From Pseudomonas alcaliphila JAB1 (GTDB lineage Bacteria; Pseudomonadota; Gammaproteobacteria; Pseudomonadales; Pseudomonadaceae), in the NCBI RefSeq assembly GCF_001941865.1, contig NZ_CP016162.1, forward strand, positions 2,728,001-2,792,000: a stretch of DNA of 64,000 nucleotides, read 5' to 3'. Below the pieces are notes generated by a model. It ran no database searches. It had not been told where the DNA came from and saw only the letters and a list, made by a program, of their open reading frames with translations. Position 1 is the stretch's first letter. Each line of letters begins with the position of its first letter. The translations under genes and the position numbers were made by a program. Below, piece after piece: positions 17,603-27,269 of the stretch.

Positions 17603-17726
17603 TCGAAATGATCTTTTTTTAATGCCTATAGGAAGTTACTCGGCGCGCGAGTTACGGCAAAGTAAAACCACCATTTGTTGGCGCTCGTGATCATTTTTTA
17701 CAGTACTTATACAGCGAGGCATCAAC

Positions 17727-18056
17727 ATGCCAGAAGCGTATAACTATCTCGATCACATTACCGCTTACAGCAGTTGTGCCAATGCCTGCGAGCACTGTGC
17801 CTCGGTCTGCCTGAGCGAGGGCAATGCCGGGCATTATCGCTGCGTCGAGCGATGCCGTGATTGCGCCGACCTGTGCCGTCTGACCGCAACGCTGATGCTG
17901 CGCAACAGCCCCTACGTCGCGGTAGCCAGCCAGCTGTGCAGGATCGCCTGCCTGGCCTGCGCCGAGGAATGCGTGCAGCACGTCAGCGAGCATTGTCAGG
18001 AGTGTGCGCGAACCTGCCAGGTGTGTGCAGAAGAGCCGTTACTGGAGTCAGCATGA
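17727..18056 (+). CDS. Four-helix-bundle copper-binding protein (DUF326, Csp-like)
   Basis: 109 residues with 16 cysteines arranged along predicted helices, mostly as CxxxC and CxxC pairs (CANACEHCASVC, CVERCRDCADLC, CRIACLACAEEC, CQECARTCQVC). This is the layout of DUF326/copper storage proteins, in which cysteines line the inside of a four-helix bundle and hold many Cu(I) ions. It has no signal peptide, so it would act in the cytosol. Its position near the oxidase cluster fits copper buffering (inference). The stop overlaps the next start as ATGA. Confidence 0.88.
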   Translation: MPEAYNYLDHITAYSSCANACEHCASVCLSEGNAGHYRCVERCRDCADLCRLTATLMLRNSPYVAVASQLCRIACLACAEECVQHVSEHCQECARTCQVCAEEPLLESA

Positions 18057-18226
18057 AATCGGACAAAACCACGAGAACGCCAGTGGCGCGCTCCAGCGAG
18101 GCGCTACTGGACGACCCCGGTAACGAAGACCCCGGCTCGCAGCTCGATGCGCCAGTGCCGCTGCGCCCGTCGACCAGGACGCAGCGCAAGAAAAGACCCC
18201 GGCCAAGCGACGAAAAACCGCGCTAG
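18053..18226 (+). CDS. Small disordered hydrophilic protein
   Basis: 57 residues starting in an ATGA overlap with the copper-binding protein, with GGAGT just upstream. It is rich in Arg, Lys, Pro, Asp and Ser with almost no hydrophobic residues, so it is probably unstructured. The tail is strongly basic (RTQRKKRPRPSDEKPR). No family recognised; support comes from the overlap and composition. It converges with katE, 13 bases apart. Confidence 0.45.
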   Translation: MKSDKTTRTPVARSSEALLDDPGNEDPGSQLDAPVPLRPSTRTQRKKRPRPSDEKPR

Positions 18227-18239
18227 GCCGGGCCTCGGT

Positions 18240-20378
18240 TCAGGCAGGAATGCTCTTGGCGCGCATCTCCCGCGCCCAGATACGATGTTGCTTCAGCGCT
18301 GTTTCGAAGCGCATGAACAGCGGATCGAAACTGTCGCCGCACAGCATGCCATCGTCTTCTTCCAGACCGAGCATCGCAGCAAGCTGAGCGGCGTCACCGC
18401 TGAGCGCCACGGGTTTGAGGTGCTTGTAGGCCTCCAGCAGGTAATGCTTGGCCACGCCATCGTCCTGCAGGGTCTTGAGCACGTACTCACCACCCGGCAC
18501 GAACACTGCGTCGACGGTGATCGACGGCTCCGAAGCGAAGCTGCCATCGGGCTGCATGGGCTGGCCGTCGGAGTCCTTCAAGGCCGCCGCGGAAGGCGCC
18601 AGGAGCTTGGCCACGGCACCGGCTGCTTCGAGCATCTTCTTCAGACTGCCGACCTCGTCAGCCTTGCAACCGGGGGTAAGCAGGATAGCCACGCGCCGTC
18701 CGCGAATATCGCCGGGCAGCAGATTCATCTGGCTCAGCGCCGGGGAGTCCTGGAGCTTGCCCTCCATAGACGAGGTCGAGGTGCTGTCCAGATCGATACC
18801 CAGGTTCTCTGCCACGCGCAACGCCAGCAGCGGATCGATGTGGGCGAGGATTTCCTTGACCTGGCGCTCGCGAATGTACAGACGCTCGACTTTCGACAGT
18901 TCGAAGCTGTAAGCATCGACGATATGCTGCTGCTCGGCCTCGCTCATGCTGCGCCAGAACAGCGTGGCCTGGGAGAAGTGATCGGCGAAGCTGGCCGAGC
19001 GAACCCGTACCTTGTGCCCCTGCAGCGGCTCGGGATAGGAGCTGTAACCACCCCCGCTGGGTGCTGGCGGTGTCTCGCGCGGCCAGTTGCCGTCGATCGA
19101 GTTGGGCTCGTAAGAGGCACGGCCGCGATTGATCTGCTGACGATGCGGCGCGTCACGCTGATTGTTGTGGAACGGACATAGCGGCCGATTGATCGGGATT
19201 TCGTTGAAATTGGGGCCGCCCAGACGCAGCAACTGGGTGTCGGTGTAGGAAAACAGACGCCCCTGCAGCAGTGGGTCATTGCTGAAATCGATGCCAGGCA
19301 CCACATGCCCGACGTGAAAGGCCGCCTGCTCGGTCTCGGCGAAGAAGTTGTCCGGGTTGCGATTGAGCACCATGCGCCCGACCACGCGCACCGGCACCAG
19401 CTCTTCGGGTACCAGCTTGGTCGGGTCGAGCAGGTCGAAACCAAAGCTCAGCGCGTCCTCCTCGTCCATCACCTGCAGGCCCAGCTCCCATTCCGGGTAG
19501 AGGCCGCGTTCGATGTCTTCCCACAGGCCGCGTCGGTGAAAGTCCGGGTCCTTGCCGGCAAGTTTCTGCGCCTCGTCCCATACCAGCGAGCAAACCCCGG
19601 CCTTGGGTCGCCAGTGAAACTTCACCAGCTTGCTCTGACCCTCGCCGTTGACCAGGCGAAAGCTGTGCACGCCAAAGCCCTGCATCGAGCGATAGGCGAT
19701 GGGAATGGCGCGGTCGGACATGGTCCACAGCACCATGTGCGCCGATTCCGGGGTCAGCGATACGAAGTCCCAGAAGGTGTCGTGGGCCGACGCGCCGGTG
19801 GGAATCTCGTTGTGCGGCTCGGGTTTGACCGCATGGACGAAGTCGGGGAACTTGATCGCGTCCTGGATGAAGAACACCGGCATGTTGTTGCCGACCAGGT
19901 CGAAGTTGCCCTCTTCGGTGTAGAACTTCACCGCGAAACCGCGCACGTCACGCACGGTATCGGCTGAGCCGCGCGGCCCCTGCACGGTGGAAAAGCGCAC
20001 GAACACCGGCGTGCGCTTGCCGGCTTCGCCGAGAAAGGCAGCGCAGGTCAGGTCGCTGGCCGGCTCGGTCACCTCGAAATAGCCATGCGCTGCCGCGCCG
20101 CGGGCATGCACCACGCGCTCGGGAATGCGCTCGTGATCGAAGTGGGTGATCTTCTCGCGCATGATGAAATCTTCCATCAGCGTCGGGCCACGCTCGCCGC
20201 CGCGCAGGCTGTTCTGGTTGTCGGCGATGCGCGTGCCGGTGTTGGTGGTCAGCGCCTCCCCGGTGGCGTCCTCGCGGAAGCGCTCGAGTTGTTCGAGCTT
20301 GGCGTTGCTGTTGCTGCGGTCGAGCTTATCGCTGCCCGCCATCTGGCTGTTTTCGGCGGTTTTCGGTTGCTTGCTCAT
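18240..20378 (-). CDS. katE: Large-subunit catalase HPII
   Basis: 712 residues, the size of clade-2 catalases, which dismutate hydrogen peroxide. Visible are the distal His in [13 protein letters not shown] (about residue 90), RFSTVQG and the distal Asn in [11 protein letters not shown], the proximal Tyr region [13 protein letters not shown], and the C-terminal class-I amidotransferase-like domain (about 560-712) that distinguishes HPII from small catalases. An N-terminal extension of about 65 residues is normal for the clade. SD CAGGAGTAGCCC. HPII is a stationary-phase and desiccation enzyme, in line with the neighbourhood. Confidence 0.97.
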   Translation of the reverse strand: MSKQPKTAENSQMAGSDKLDRSNSNAKLEQLERFREDATGEALTTNTGTRIADNQNSLRGGERGPTLMEDFIMREKITHFDHERIPERVVHARGAAAHGYFEVTEPASDLTCAAFLGEAGKRTPVFVRFSTVQGPRGSADTVRDVRGFAVKFYTEEGNFDLVGNNMPVFFIQDAIKFPDFVHAVKPEPHNEIPTGASAHDTFWDFVSLTPESAHMVLWTMSDRAIPIAYRSMQGFGVHSFRLVNGEGQSKLVKFHWRPKAGVCSLVWDEAQKLAGKDPDFHRRGLWEDIERGLYPEWELGLQVMDEEDALSFGFDLLDPTKLVPEELVPVRVVGRMVLNRNPDNFFAETEQAAFHVGHVVPGIDFSNDPLLQGRLFSYTDTQLLRLGGPNFNEIPINRPLCPFHNNQRDAPHRQQINRGRASYEPNSIDGNWPRETPPAPSGGGYSSYPEPLQGHKVRVRSASFADHFSQATLFWRSMSEAEQQHIVDAYSFELSKVERLYIRERQVKEILAHIDPLLALRVAENLGIDLDSTSTSSMEGKLQDSPALSQMNLLPGDIRGRRVAILLTPGCKADEVGSLKKMLEAAGAVAKLLAPSAAALKDSDGQPMQPDGSFASEPSITVDAVFVPGGEYVLKTLQDDGVAKHYLLEAYKHLKPVALSGDAAQLAAMLGLEEDDGMLCGDSFDPLFMRFETALKQHRIWAREMRAKSIPA

Positions 20379-20484
20379 GGGCTACTCCTGGCTATTGGAG
20401 GCGTGCGTATCGCGCGCTCGGTTATTCAGTGGCCATGTCGAACATGGCGGCCACGCAAGCGACGGGAAAGTCGCTCCGGGTAGT

Positions 20485-20513
20485 TTTTGAGACGGGCTGC
20501 GGCTGTTCCGTTC
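20485..20513 (-). promoter_or_regulatory. Possible ECF-like promoter for katE
   Basis: Minus strand: GAACGG (20513-20508), 17-base spacer, TCAAAA (20490-20485). Weaker than the other copies and 107 bases from the start codon. Confidence 0.3.
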
Positions 20514-20584
20514 GACCTGAATTTTTCCCGAGAGACCGGTGATGGTGGGCCGTTGCGCTTGGCGTAGCGCAGCAAATTTTTCCT

Positions 20585-20613
20585 GAACTTCGTCATTGCC
20601 AGACCCTTCTACC
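20585..20613 (+). promoter_or_regulatory. AlgU/ECF-like promoter for the DUF4142 gene
   Basis: GAACTT (20585-20590), 17-base spacer, TCTACC (20608-20613). The -35 is perfect and is extended as AATTTTTCCTGAAC. It ends 31 bases before the ATG. Confidence 0.6.
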
Positions 20614-20644
20614 CCTGTGAACGCACATCCCAGGAGGAACCACC

Positions 20645-21169
20645 ATGCATCCATTGAAAACACTGACCCTGTTGGCCGCAGCCGCCTTTGCCATTTGCGC
20701 CGTCACCAGTCTGCAGGCTGCCGACCAGGTGGAATCGATAAGCAGCGAAGACTTCGTCGAAGAGGCATCGGCGAAAGGCGTCGCCGAGATCGAAACGGCC
20801 AAACTGGCCCTGGAGAAATCGCAGAACGAAGCGGTCAAGGGCTTCGCGCAGATGATGATCGACGACCATCGTCGGGCGAATCAGCAGTTGGCCGAGCTGG
20901 CCAAGAGCAAGGACCTGGAGGTCTCCGACGATGCCGAACTGATCAACCAGGCCAAGGCCCTGGTGCTCAAACTGCGCAGCGAAGAGAGCTTCGACAAGGC
21001 CTACATGAACAATCAGGTGGTCGCTCACCGCGAGACCATCGAGTTGTTCCGCCGCGCCGTGAATGTCGATGACCAGGAGCTCGCCAGCTTCGCCCGCGAG
21101 ACACTGCCCAAGCTGGAGCAGCATCTGCAGCGCGCTGAGCAGTTGAACGGTCAGTTGCCGGAAGAGTGA
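20645..21169 (+). CDS. Exported DUF4142 protein
   Basis: 174 residues. A signal peptide of about 25 residues (HPLKTLTLLAAAAFAICA, cut after LQA) precedes a helical domain with EDFVEEASAKGVAEIETAKL and FAQMMIDDHRRANQQLAEL, the ferritin-like DUF4142 signature with its conserved DH. Periplasmic; activity unknown, frequently induced by osmotic and envelope stress. SD AGGAGGAACCACC. Confidence 0.9.
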   Translation: MHPLKTLTLLAAAAFAICAVTSLQAADQVESISSEDFVEEASAKGVAEIETAKLALEKSQNEAVKGFAQMMIDDHRRANQQLAELAKSKDLEVSDDAELINQAKALVLKLRSEESFDKAYMNNQVVAHRETIELFRRAVNVDDQELASFARETLPKLEQHLQRAEQLNGQLPEE

Positions 21170-21180
21170 TCGCTCGGCTT

Positions 21181-21204
21181 GCCGGGCTGCTGATGCAGCT
21201 CGGC
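21181..21204. terminator. Hairpin between convergent DUF4142 and CinA-like genes
   Basis: GCCGGGCTGC (21181-21190), loop TGAT, GCAGCTCGGC (21195-21204), with one G-T pair. It lies between two convergent stops. No T run on either side, so termination is only probable. Confidence 0.4.
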
Positions 21205-21217
21205 AGCGCCTCGCCAA

Positions 21218-21700
21218 TCAGCCCTGACGCAGTTGTTCATAGTAGTGAGGCAACTGCATCAGGGCGTAGCGCGCCGTTTCCTCACGTACCTGGTTGCGGC
21301 CTCCGCTGAACTTCACCGTTTCACTGACAACGCCCTGGTGCTGCTCCAGGCGAATGGCACAGGCGATGCACTGCACGCCGTCCATCTCTCCCTCCGCCTG
21401 CGCCAGGCCGGTGTTGGCCAGAACGATATCGGCGTCGCTGCGCTGCAGTACGCCCAGCGCCATTTCCCGTGCGACGTCTTCGCTGGTCAGGCCGAAACGC
21501 TCGATGGTATCTGCGCTGACGCCAAAGCAGCGCTGCTTGGCCTGCGGCGAATAGGTGACGAACGCGCAATCGAGCACCTTGCCACTACCGGGCACATCCG
21601 CCACCAGCGAGCTGATCAGCCCCGCTGTGCAGGACTCGGCGGTGGCCAGGCGCAGTTTGTACTTGCTGAGAAAATTCACCACCTGTTCGACGTTCTGCAT
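21218..21700 (-). CDS. CinA-family nicotinamide-nucleotide amidohydrolase (PncC-like)
   Basis: 160 residues, the single-domain CinA C-terminal (PncC) type that deamidates nicotinamide mononucleotide. The active-site block is present: ATAESCTAGLISSLVADVPG with the catalytic Ser, then FVTYSPQAKQ and ANTGLAQ. Pseudomonas already has a housekeeping pncC/cinA beside recA, so this is probably a second copy. There is no T-rich terminator towards DUF4142. Confidence 0.85.
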   Translation of the reverse strand: MQNVEQVVNFLSKYKLRLATAESCTAGLISSLVADVPGSGKVLDCAFVTYSPQAKQRCFGVSADTIERFGLTSEDVAREMALGVLQRSDADIVLANTGLAQAEGEMDGVQCIACAIRLEQHQGVVSETVKFSGGRNQVREETARYALMQLPHYYEQLRQG

Positions 21701-21797
21701 CTGTCATTTCCTCGCAACGGTCTGATTGCTCTGTGAAAGCGGCCGAAAGGGCTGCGTTCAACTTTTTGCGTTGCCTTTGCCCAGTGAAAAAAAGGTC

Positions 21798-21826
21798 GAA
21801 CCTTTGTTCGCCTCGCCCCGTCAGCT
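21798..21826 (+). promoter_or_regulatory. AlgU/ECF-like promoter for the glgA-treZ-malQ-treY-glgX operon
   Basis: GAACCT (21798-21803), 17-base spacer, TCAGCT (21821-21826), preceded by GAAAAAAAGGTC. It lies about 100 bases before the glgA ATG, leaving an untranslated leader in which I see no clear structure. Confidence 0.45.
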
Positions 21827-21928
21827 CAAGGGTAAGGGGGAGATCGCACAATCGTTCACCGCACTCCTCCACAGGCCCTCGCCCACAAGGCGAGTCGCCC
21901 TCAGGTCCAACCCCCTATGGAGAGACAC

Positions 21929-23464
21929 ATGGCAAGCGCTGCAGCCTCCGCACACATCCAAGCCACACCCACCCTTTGCGCCGCAGCCAAGCCTCCCTTG
22001 CAGATGCACAGCGAGCATCCGCAGCGCAAGCGCGTGCTGTTCGTCACCTCGGAGTTCGCTGATCTGATCAAGTGCGGCGGGCTCGGCGATGTCTCCGCCG
22101 CATTACCCCGCGCGCTGTCGCCGCAACACGACATTCGCCTGTTGATTCCCGGCTACCGGCAAGTGGTGGAAAGCGGCCGACCGATCCGCATCGTCGGGCA
22201 GTTGCCTGGCCTGGCCGCGTTGCCGCCTTGCCAGATCGGGCGTATGGATCTGGCCGATGGATTGATCGTCTACGTACTGCTCAACCCGGCGCTGTACGAA
22301 CGTGATGGCTCACCTTATGTCGATGATCAGGGCCGCGACTGGGCCGACAACCATATTCGCTTCGCCCGCCTTGGCCTGGCCGCCGCGGAAATCGCCACGG
22401 GTGATGCCGGCATCCAGTGGCGTCCGGAGCTGGTGCACGCCAATGACTGGCCAGCCGCCATGGCGCCGGCCTACATGGCCTGGCGTCAAGCCAGTACGCC
22501 GTCCCTGCTGACCATCCATAACCTGGCCTATCAGGGCCTGTGCGACATGCGCTGCGCCAGCGAGCTGGCGATACCGGAGTCAGCTTGCGGCGTCGATGGC
22601 CTGGAGTTCTACGGCCAGTTATCGTTTCTCAAGGCGGGTATCGCCTACGCGCAGCATGTAACCACCGTGAGCCGCCGCTATGCCCGTGAAATCACCACGC
22701 CAGAACAAGGCTGCGGCCTCGATGGCCTGTTGCGGGCCAAGGTGCAGATCAATCAGCTCAGCGGTATCGCCAATGGCATCGACGAAAGCTGGCACCCCGA
22801 GAGCGATCCGCACCTGCTACAGGGTTTCAGCGCCGGCGACTGGGCGGGCAAGCGAGCCAACGCCGAGTATGTCCAGCAATGGCTGGGCCTCGATGACAAC
22901 GGGCCGCTGTTCGCCGTGGTATCGCGTCTGGTGCAGCAGAAAGGTATAGATCTGACCCTGGAGGTTGCCGAGCACATCGTCGCGCGTGGCGGCCGCATCG
23001 GCGTGATCGGCCAGGGCGAGCCGGCGCTGGAGGCCGCCATGGCGGAGCTGGGGCGACGCCATCCGGGGCGCATTGGCGTGCATATTGGTTTCGATGAAAG
23101 CGATGCCAGGCGCTTGTATGCCGGCAGCGACTTCCTGCTCATGCCTTCGCGCTTCGAGCCCTGTGGCCTGAGCCAGATGTACGCCCAGCGCTACGCCTCA
23201 CTACCCATCGCCCGTTGCACGGGCGGTCTGGCCGACACCATCGAGGATGGCGTCAACGGTTTTCTCTTCGACGCCCCCAGGGCCGACGCCTATCGCCAGG
23301 CCATCGACCGCGCGCTGCAGGTCTTCGACCATCCCGAGCTACTGGAAGCCATGCGCTGCCAGGCCATGAGCGCCCCGCTCTACTGGCGCCAGTCGGTGCG
23401 ACCCTATGACCGCCTTTTTCAACGTCTGCTGAGCCAGACCAATGCCCACCGAGCGCTGCGTTGA
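21929..23464 (+). CDS. glgA: Glycogen/alpha-glucan synthase (GT5)
   Basis: 511 residues. It transfers glucose from a nucleotide sugar to growing alpha-1,4-glucan. A poorly conserved N-terminal extension of about 33 residues precedes RVLFVTSEFADLIKCGGLGD; the nucleotide-binding motif is K48-C-G-G-L, with Cys where KTGGL is more usual. The C-terminal lobe has VVSRLVQQKGID and PSRFEPCGLSQMYAQRYAS with the catalytic Glu. ATG 21929 is preferred to 21917 because GGAGAGACAC precedes it. No glgC is in the window, so the donor may be UDP-glucose (inference). Overlaps treZ by one base. Confidence 0.95.
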   Translation: MASAAASAHIQATPTLCAAAKPPLQMHSEHPQRKRVLFVTSEFADLIKCGGLGDVSAALPRALSPQHDIRLLIPGYRQVVESGRPIRIVGQLPGLAALPPCQIGRMDLADGLIVYVLLNPALYERDGSPYVDDQGRDWADNHIRFARLGLAAAEIATGDAGIQWRPELVHANDWPAAMAPAYMAWRQASTPSLLTIHNLAYQGLCDMRCASELAIPESACGVDGLEFYGQLSFLKAGIAYAQHVTTVSRRYAREITTPEQGCGLDGLLRAKVQINQLSGIANGIDESWHPESDPHLLQGFSAGDWAGKRANAEYVQQWLGLDDNGPLFAVVSRLVQQKGIDLTLEVAEHIVARGGRIGVIGQGEPALEAAMAELGRRHPGRIGVHIGFDESDARRLYAGSDFLLMPSRFEPCGLSQMYAQRYASLPIARCTGGLADTIEDGVNGFLFDAPRADAYRQAIDRALQVFDHPELLEAMRCQAMSAPLYWRQSVRPYDRLFQRLLSQTNAHRALR

Positions 23465-25218
23465 TGTACAGCCATGGAGCCCGGCCAATGGCCGATGGAC
23501 GTGTGCGCTTCGCCCTCTGGGCCCCCAGCAGCAGCCAGGTGGAACTGGAGCTGCAAGGCGGTGGCTTGCATCCGATGCAGGCGCAGGAGGAAGGCTGGTT
23601 CGTGGCGCTGATCGAGTGCCCAGCCGACACCGCCTATCGCTACCGTATCGACGGCCAGTGGCCAGTGCCGGACCCGGCCTCGCGCCACCAGGTCGAGGAC
23701 GTACATGGTTTCAGCCAGGTCATCGATCACTCGGCCTATATCTGGCATCACCGCGACTGGATCGGCCGGCCCTGGCACGAGACGGTGCTGTACGAGCTGC
23801 ACGTCGGCCTGTTCGGTGGTTTCCAGCAGGTCATCGAGCACCTGCCGCACCTGGCCGATCTGGGCGTCACCGCCTTGCAGCTGATGCCGCTCAATGCCTT
23901 CTCCGGGACGCGCAACTGGGGCTATGACGGCGTGCTGCCGTTTGCCCCAGCCAACGCCTACGGTACGCCCGATGAACTCAAGCAACTGATCGACAGCGCC
24001 CATGCCTATGGCCTGATGGTGTTCGTCGATGTGGTCTACAACCACTTCGGCCCGGACGGCAATTATCTGGGCGTGTACGCGCGGCAGTTCTTCCACGAAG
24101 AGCGCATCACGCCATGGGGCGCAGCCATCGATTTCGGCCGCCCACAGGTGCGCGACTTCTTCTGCGAAAACGCGCTGATGTGGCTGCTGGACTATCGCGT
24201 CGACGGTTTGCGCCTGGACGCCGTGCACGCCATCGACGATGACGACTTTCTCAAGGAGCTGGCGGCGCGGGTGCGCTCGGCGCTGCCGCAACAACGCCAG
24301 GTGCATCTGGTGCTGGAGAATGAGCACAACGCCGCGCACCTGCTGCGTGATGGCTTCGATGCGCAGTGGAACGACGACGGCCACAACACCCTGCATGCGC
24401 TGCTGACCTTCGAGAACGAAAGCTACTACGCCGACTACGCCCAGGCGCCGACGCGCAAGCTGGCCACCTGCCTGGAGCAGGGCTTCGTTTACCAGGGGCA
24501 GGCCAATCGCCATGGCCAGCCGCGCGGCGAGCCCAGCGCCGATCTGCCGCCGCATGCCTTCGTGCTGTTCCTGCAGAACCATGACCAGGTGGGCAACCGC
24601 GCCTTTGGCGAGCGCCTGACGCTGCTCGCCGACGTCGACGCGCTGAAGGCCGCTACCGTGCTCCTGCTGCTGTGCCCGATGGTGCCGCTGCTGTTCATGG
24701 GTGAGGAATGGGGTAGCAAGCGGCCGTTTCTGTTCTTCACCGATTACCACGACGAGCTGGCCAATGCCGTGCGCGAGGGCCGGCGCAACGAGTTCGCCGA
24801 TTTTTCCCAATTCAACTCGCCGCACAGCCGCGAGGCCATTGCCGACCCCAATGCCGAGGCCAGCTTCCAGCGCTCGCAAGCGGATCTGGCGCCGGCACTG
24901 GAGCCCGAACAACGCGAGTGGCTGGCCTTCTATCGCGGCTTGTTGCAGGTGCGCCACAGCCGCCTGCTGCAGGGCTTGCAGGAGGCACGCAGCCTCGGTG
25001 CGCAAGTGCTCGGCGACGGCGCCGTGCTGGCGCGCTGGCGACTGGGTAACGGCCCGACGCTGAGTATCGCCATCAACCTGGGTACCAGCGCCGTGTCCCT
25101 GCCTGCTGAGGCCATGCACGGCGAACGCCTGTACACCCTGCGCATCGACGATGCCGACCTGCGTCAGGCGCAATTGCCGCCGCGCAGTGCCCTGGTCACC
25201 CTGGAGCCCGCCCGATGA
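23464..25218 (+). CDS. treZ: Malto-oligosyltrehalose trehalohydrolase
   Basis: 584 residues, GH13. It cuts trehalose from the end of maltooligosyltrehalose made by TreY. An N-terminal CBM48-like domain (RFALWAPSSSQVELEL) precedes the barrel. Catalytic residues are the nucleophile Asp in VDGLRLDAVHAI, the acid Glu in LVLENEHNA and the Asp in FLQNHDQVGNRA, which are the TreZ forms of the four GH13 regions. ATG 23464 shares a base with the glgA stop (TGATG); an upstream TTG gives one more residue. Confidence 0.95.
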   Translation: MYSHGARPMADGRVRFALWAPSSSQVELELQGGGLHPMQAQEEGWFVALIECPADTAYRYRIDGQWPVPDPASRHQVEDVHGFSQVIDHSAYIWHHRDWIGRPWHETVLYELHVGLFGGFQQVIEHLPHLADLGVTALQLMPLNAFSGTRNWGYDGVLPFAPANAYGTPDELKQLIDSAHAYGLMVFVDVVYNHFGPDGNYLGVYARQFFHEERITPWGAAIDFGRPQVRDFFCENALMWLLDYRVDGLRLDAVHAIDDDDFLKELAARVRSALPQQRQVHLVLENEHNAAHLLRDGFDAQWNDDGHNTLHALLTFENESYYADYAQAPTRKLATCLEQGFVYQGQANRHGQPRGEPSADLPPHAFVLFLQNHDQVGNRAFGERLTLLADVDALKAATVLLLLCPMVPLLFMGEEWGSKRPFLFFTDYHDELANAVREGRRNEFADFSQFNSPHSREAIADPNAEASFQRSQADLAPALEPEQREWLAFYRGLLQVRHSRLLQGLQEARSLGAQVLGDGAVLARWRLGNGPTLSIAINLGTSAVSLPAEAMHGERLYTLRIDDADLRQAQLPPRSALVTLEPAR

Positions 25219-27269
25219 GCGATCGATTACTAGCCGAACTGGCGCAGGCCGCGGATCTGAGCATCGACTGGGTCGATGCCTACGGCCAGCCGCAGCGCGT
25301 AACGGCAGAAGCGCAACGCAACCTGTTGGAGGCGCTCGGTTATCCGGCGCAAAGTCCTGAACAAATACGCGAAAGCCTGACCTCGCTGGTGCACCGTCAG
25401 CATGTGCCGGAAGATTCCGCCCTGCTGCTTCAGGACCAGCACCAGCCACTGGCCCTGACCCTCTACCCGGCGGAGAGCCTTTATCGGCTCACCGACGAGC
25501 AGGGCAACATCAGCGAGGGCCGGCTTGACCACGACGGCCATTTGCCAGCGCAACAGCAGCCTGGCTATTACCAGCTGGAGATTCGCGATACCCAGCATGC
25601 GCTCGCCGTGGCCCCCGCCACCTGCATGTCGGTGCAGGAGCTATGTGGCAAGCCGCGCATCTGGGGGCTGACTGCCCAGCTCTACGGCTTGCGCCGCACC
25701 GGCGACGGCGGCCTGGGCGATACCCTGGCGGTGGCCGACCTGGCCCGGCATGCCGCCAATCACGGCGCCGATGCCATCGGCCTGAGCCCGGTGCACGCCC
25801 AGTTCAGCGCCGACTTGCGCAGCTACGGCCCCTACTCGCCGTCCAGCCGGCTGTTCTTCAACACCCTGTACGCCGCGCCCGTCACCTTGCTCGGCGAGGC
25901 ACGCGTGCAACGCGCCATTCAAGCCGCCGGGCTGCAGAGCGAAATGACGCGCCTGGAGGCACTGGAGCTGATCGACTGGCCGGCCGTGGCCGCTACTCGG
26001 CAGCGCCTGATGCGCCAGTTGTACGCGGATTTCTGCAATGACTCCGGCCAGCTGCAGGAGCGTTTCGACGCCTTTCGCACCGCTGGGGGCGATGCGCTGC
26101 AGCAGCATTGCTGTTTCGAGGCCATCCATGCACAGCGCCTGCGCGAAGGGGCCAGCGGCGACTGGCGCACCTGGCCGGAGGCCCTGCGCAGCCCGAATCA
26201 GGGCGCCGTGACCCGTTTCGCCATCGAGCATATCGATGAACTGCGCTTTCACGCCTTCTGCCAATGGCTGATCGCCCATGGTCTGGAAACGGCACAGGCC
26301 ACTGCCAGCGGCGCCGGCATGGGCATCGGCCTGATCGCCGATCTGGCGGTAGGCGCCGACTGCGCCGGTAGCCAGGCCTGGTCGCGCCAGGACGAACTGC
26401 TGCCACGGGTCACCGTCGGTGCGCCGCCGGATGTGCTCAATCGTCAGGGGCAGAGCTGGGGCGTCGCCGCCTTCTCGCCGCAGGGCCTGCGTCAGCACGG
26501 CTTTCGCGCCTATATCGAGATGCTCCAGGCCAACCTGGCGCACGCTGGCGGCATCCGCATCGACCATGTCATGGGTCTGCAGCGCCTGTGGGTGATCCCA
26601 CAGGGCGCGGAGTCGCAACACGGCGCCTACCTGCGCTACCCGCTGGACGACCTGCTGCGCCTGCTGTCTCTGGAGTCGCATCGCCATCGTGCCCTGGTGA
26701 TCGGCGAAGACCTTGGCACCGTACCCGAGGGCCTGCGCGACAAGCTTGCCGCGCGCAATATCCTCGGCACCCGCGTGCTGCTGTTCGAGCAGGATGACCT
26801 CGGCTTCGTGCCGGCCGAGCGCTGGCCCGGCAATGCCCTGGCGACCACCACCACCCATGACCTGCCGACGATCAAAGGATGGCTCGCCGGCCGCGATCTG
26901 GAATGGCGGGTGCGCGCCGGCCAGCGCGACGCCGAGCTGCTGGAGGGTGATCACGCCGAGCGTGCCGGTGAGCGCGTGGCGCTGCGCCAACTGCTGGAGC
27001 GGCAAGGCATGGTGAGCGGCGGTGATGACGATGCCTGTCTGCAAGCCTGCATCGAACACGTCGGCCGCACGCCGGCGCCACTGACGCTGCTGCCACTGGA
27101 GGACGCCTGCGGCCTGGAGCAGCAGCCCAACCTGCCAGGTCCGGGCGATATTCACCCGAACTGGCGACGGCGCTATCCGCTGATGGTCAGCGAACTGCTG
27201 GAACAGCCCGCCACCAGCGAGCGTCTGACTACCCTCGACGGCGCACGCCAGGAGGCTGGCCATGACTGA
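25215..27269 (+). CDS. malQ: 4-alpha-glucanotransferase (amylomaltase, GH77)
   Basis: 684 residues. It disproportionates maltooligosaccharides and so can supply TreY with chains long enough to act on. Motifs: GDGGLGDTLAVADLA, SPSSRLFFN, nucleophile Asp in GIRIDHVMGLQRLW, acid Glu in VIGEDLGTVPEGL and TTTTHDLPTIKGW. It starts as ATGA over the treZ stop and its stop overlaps treY by 8 bases, so this is a tightly coupled operon. Confidence 0.95.
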   Translation: MSDRLLAELAQAADLSIDWVDAYGQPQRVTAEAQRNLLEALGYPAQSPEQIRESLTSLVHRQHVPEDSALLLQDQHQPLALTLYPAESLYRLTDEQGNISEGRLDHDGHLPAQQQPGYYQLEIRDTQHALAVAPATCMSVQELCGKPRIWGLTAQLYGLRRTGDGGLGDTLAVADLARHAANHGADAIGLSPVHAQFSADLRSYGPYSPSSRLFFNTLYAAPVTLLGEARVQRAIQAAGLQSEMTRLEALELIDWPAVAATRQRLMRQLYADFCNDSGQLQERFDAFRTAGGDALQQHCCFEAIHAQRLREGASGDWRTWPEALRSPNQGAVTRFAIEHIDELRFHAFCQWLIAHGLETAQATASGAGMGIGLIADLAVGADCAGSQAWSRQDELLPRVTVGAPPDVLNRQGQSWGVAAFSPQGLRQHGFRAYIEMLQANLAHAGGIRIDHVMGLQRLWVIPQGAESQHGAYLRYPLDDLLRLLSLESHRHRALVIGEDLGTVPEGLRDKLAARNILGTRVLLFEQDDLGFVPAERWPGNALATTTTHDLPTIKGWLAGRDLEWRVRAGQRDAELLEGDHAERAGERVALRQLLERQGMVSGGDDDACLQACIEHVGRTPAPLTLLPLEDACGLEQQPNLPGPGDIHPNWRRRYPLMVSELLEQPATSERLTTLDGARQEAGHD

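Noticed and set aside
23419..25449. 676-codon open frame antisense to treZ
   Set aside because: Arises from the strong G/C third-position bias of treZ. The sense frame has all GH13 catalytic blocks; the antisense product is a His/Gln/Val-rich shadow. The same applies to open frames antisense to malQ, treY, treS and glgE.
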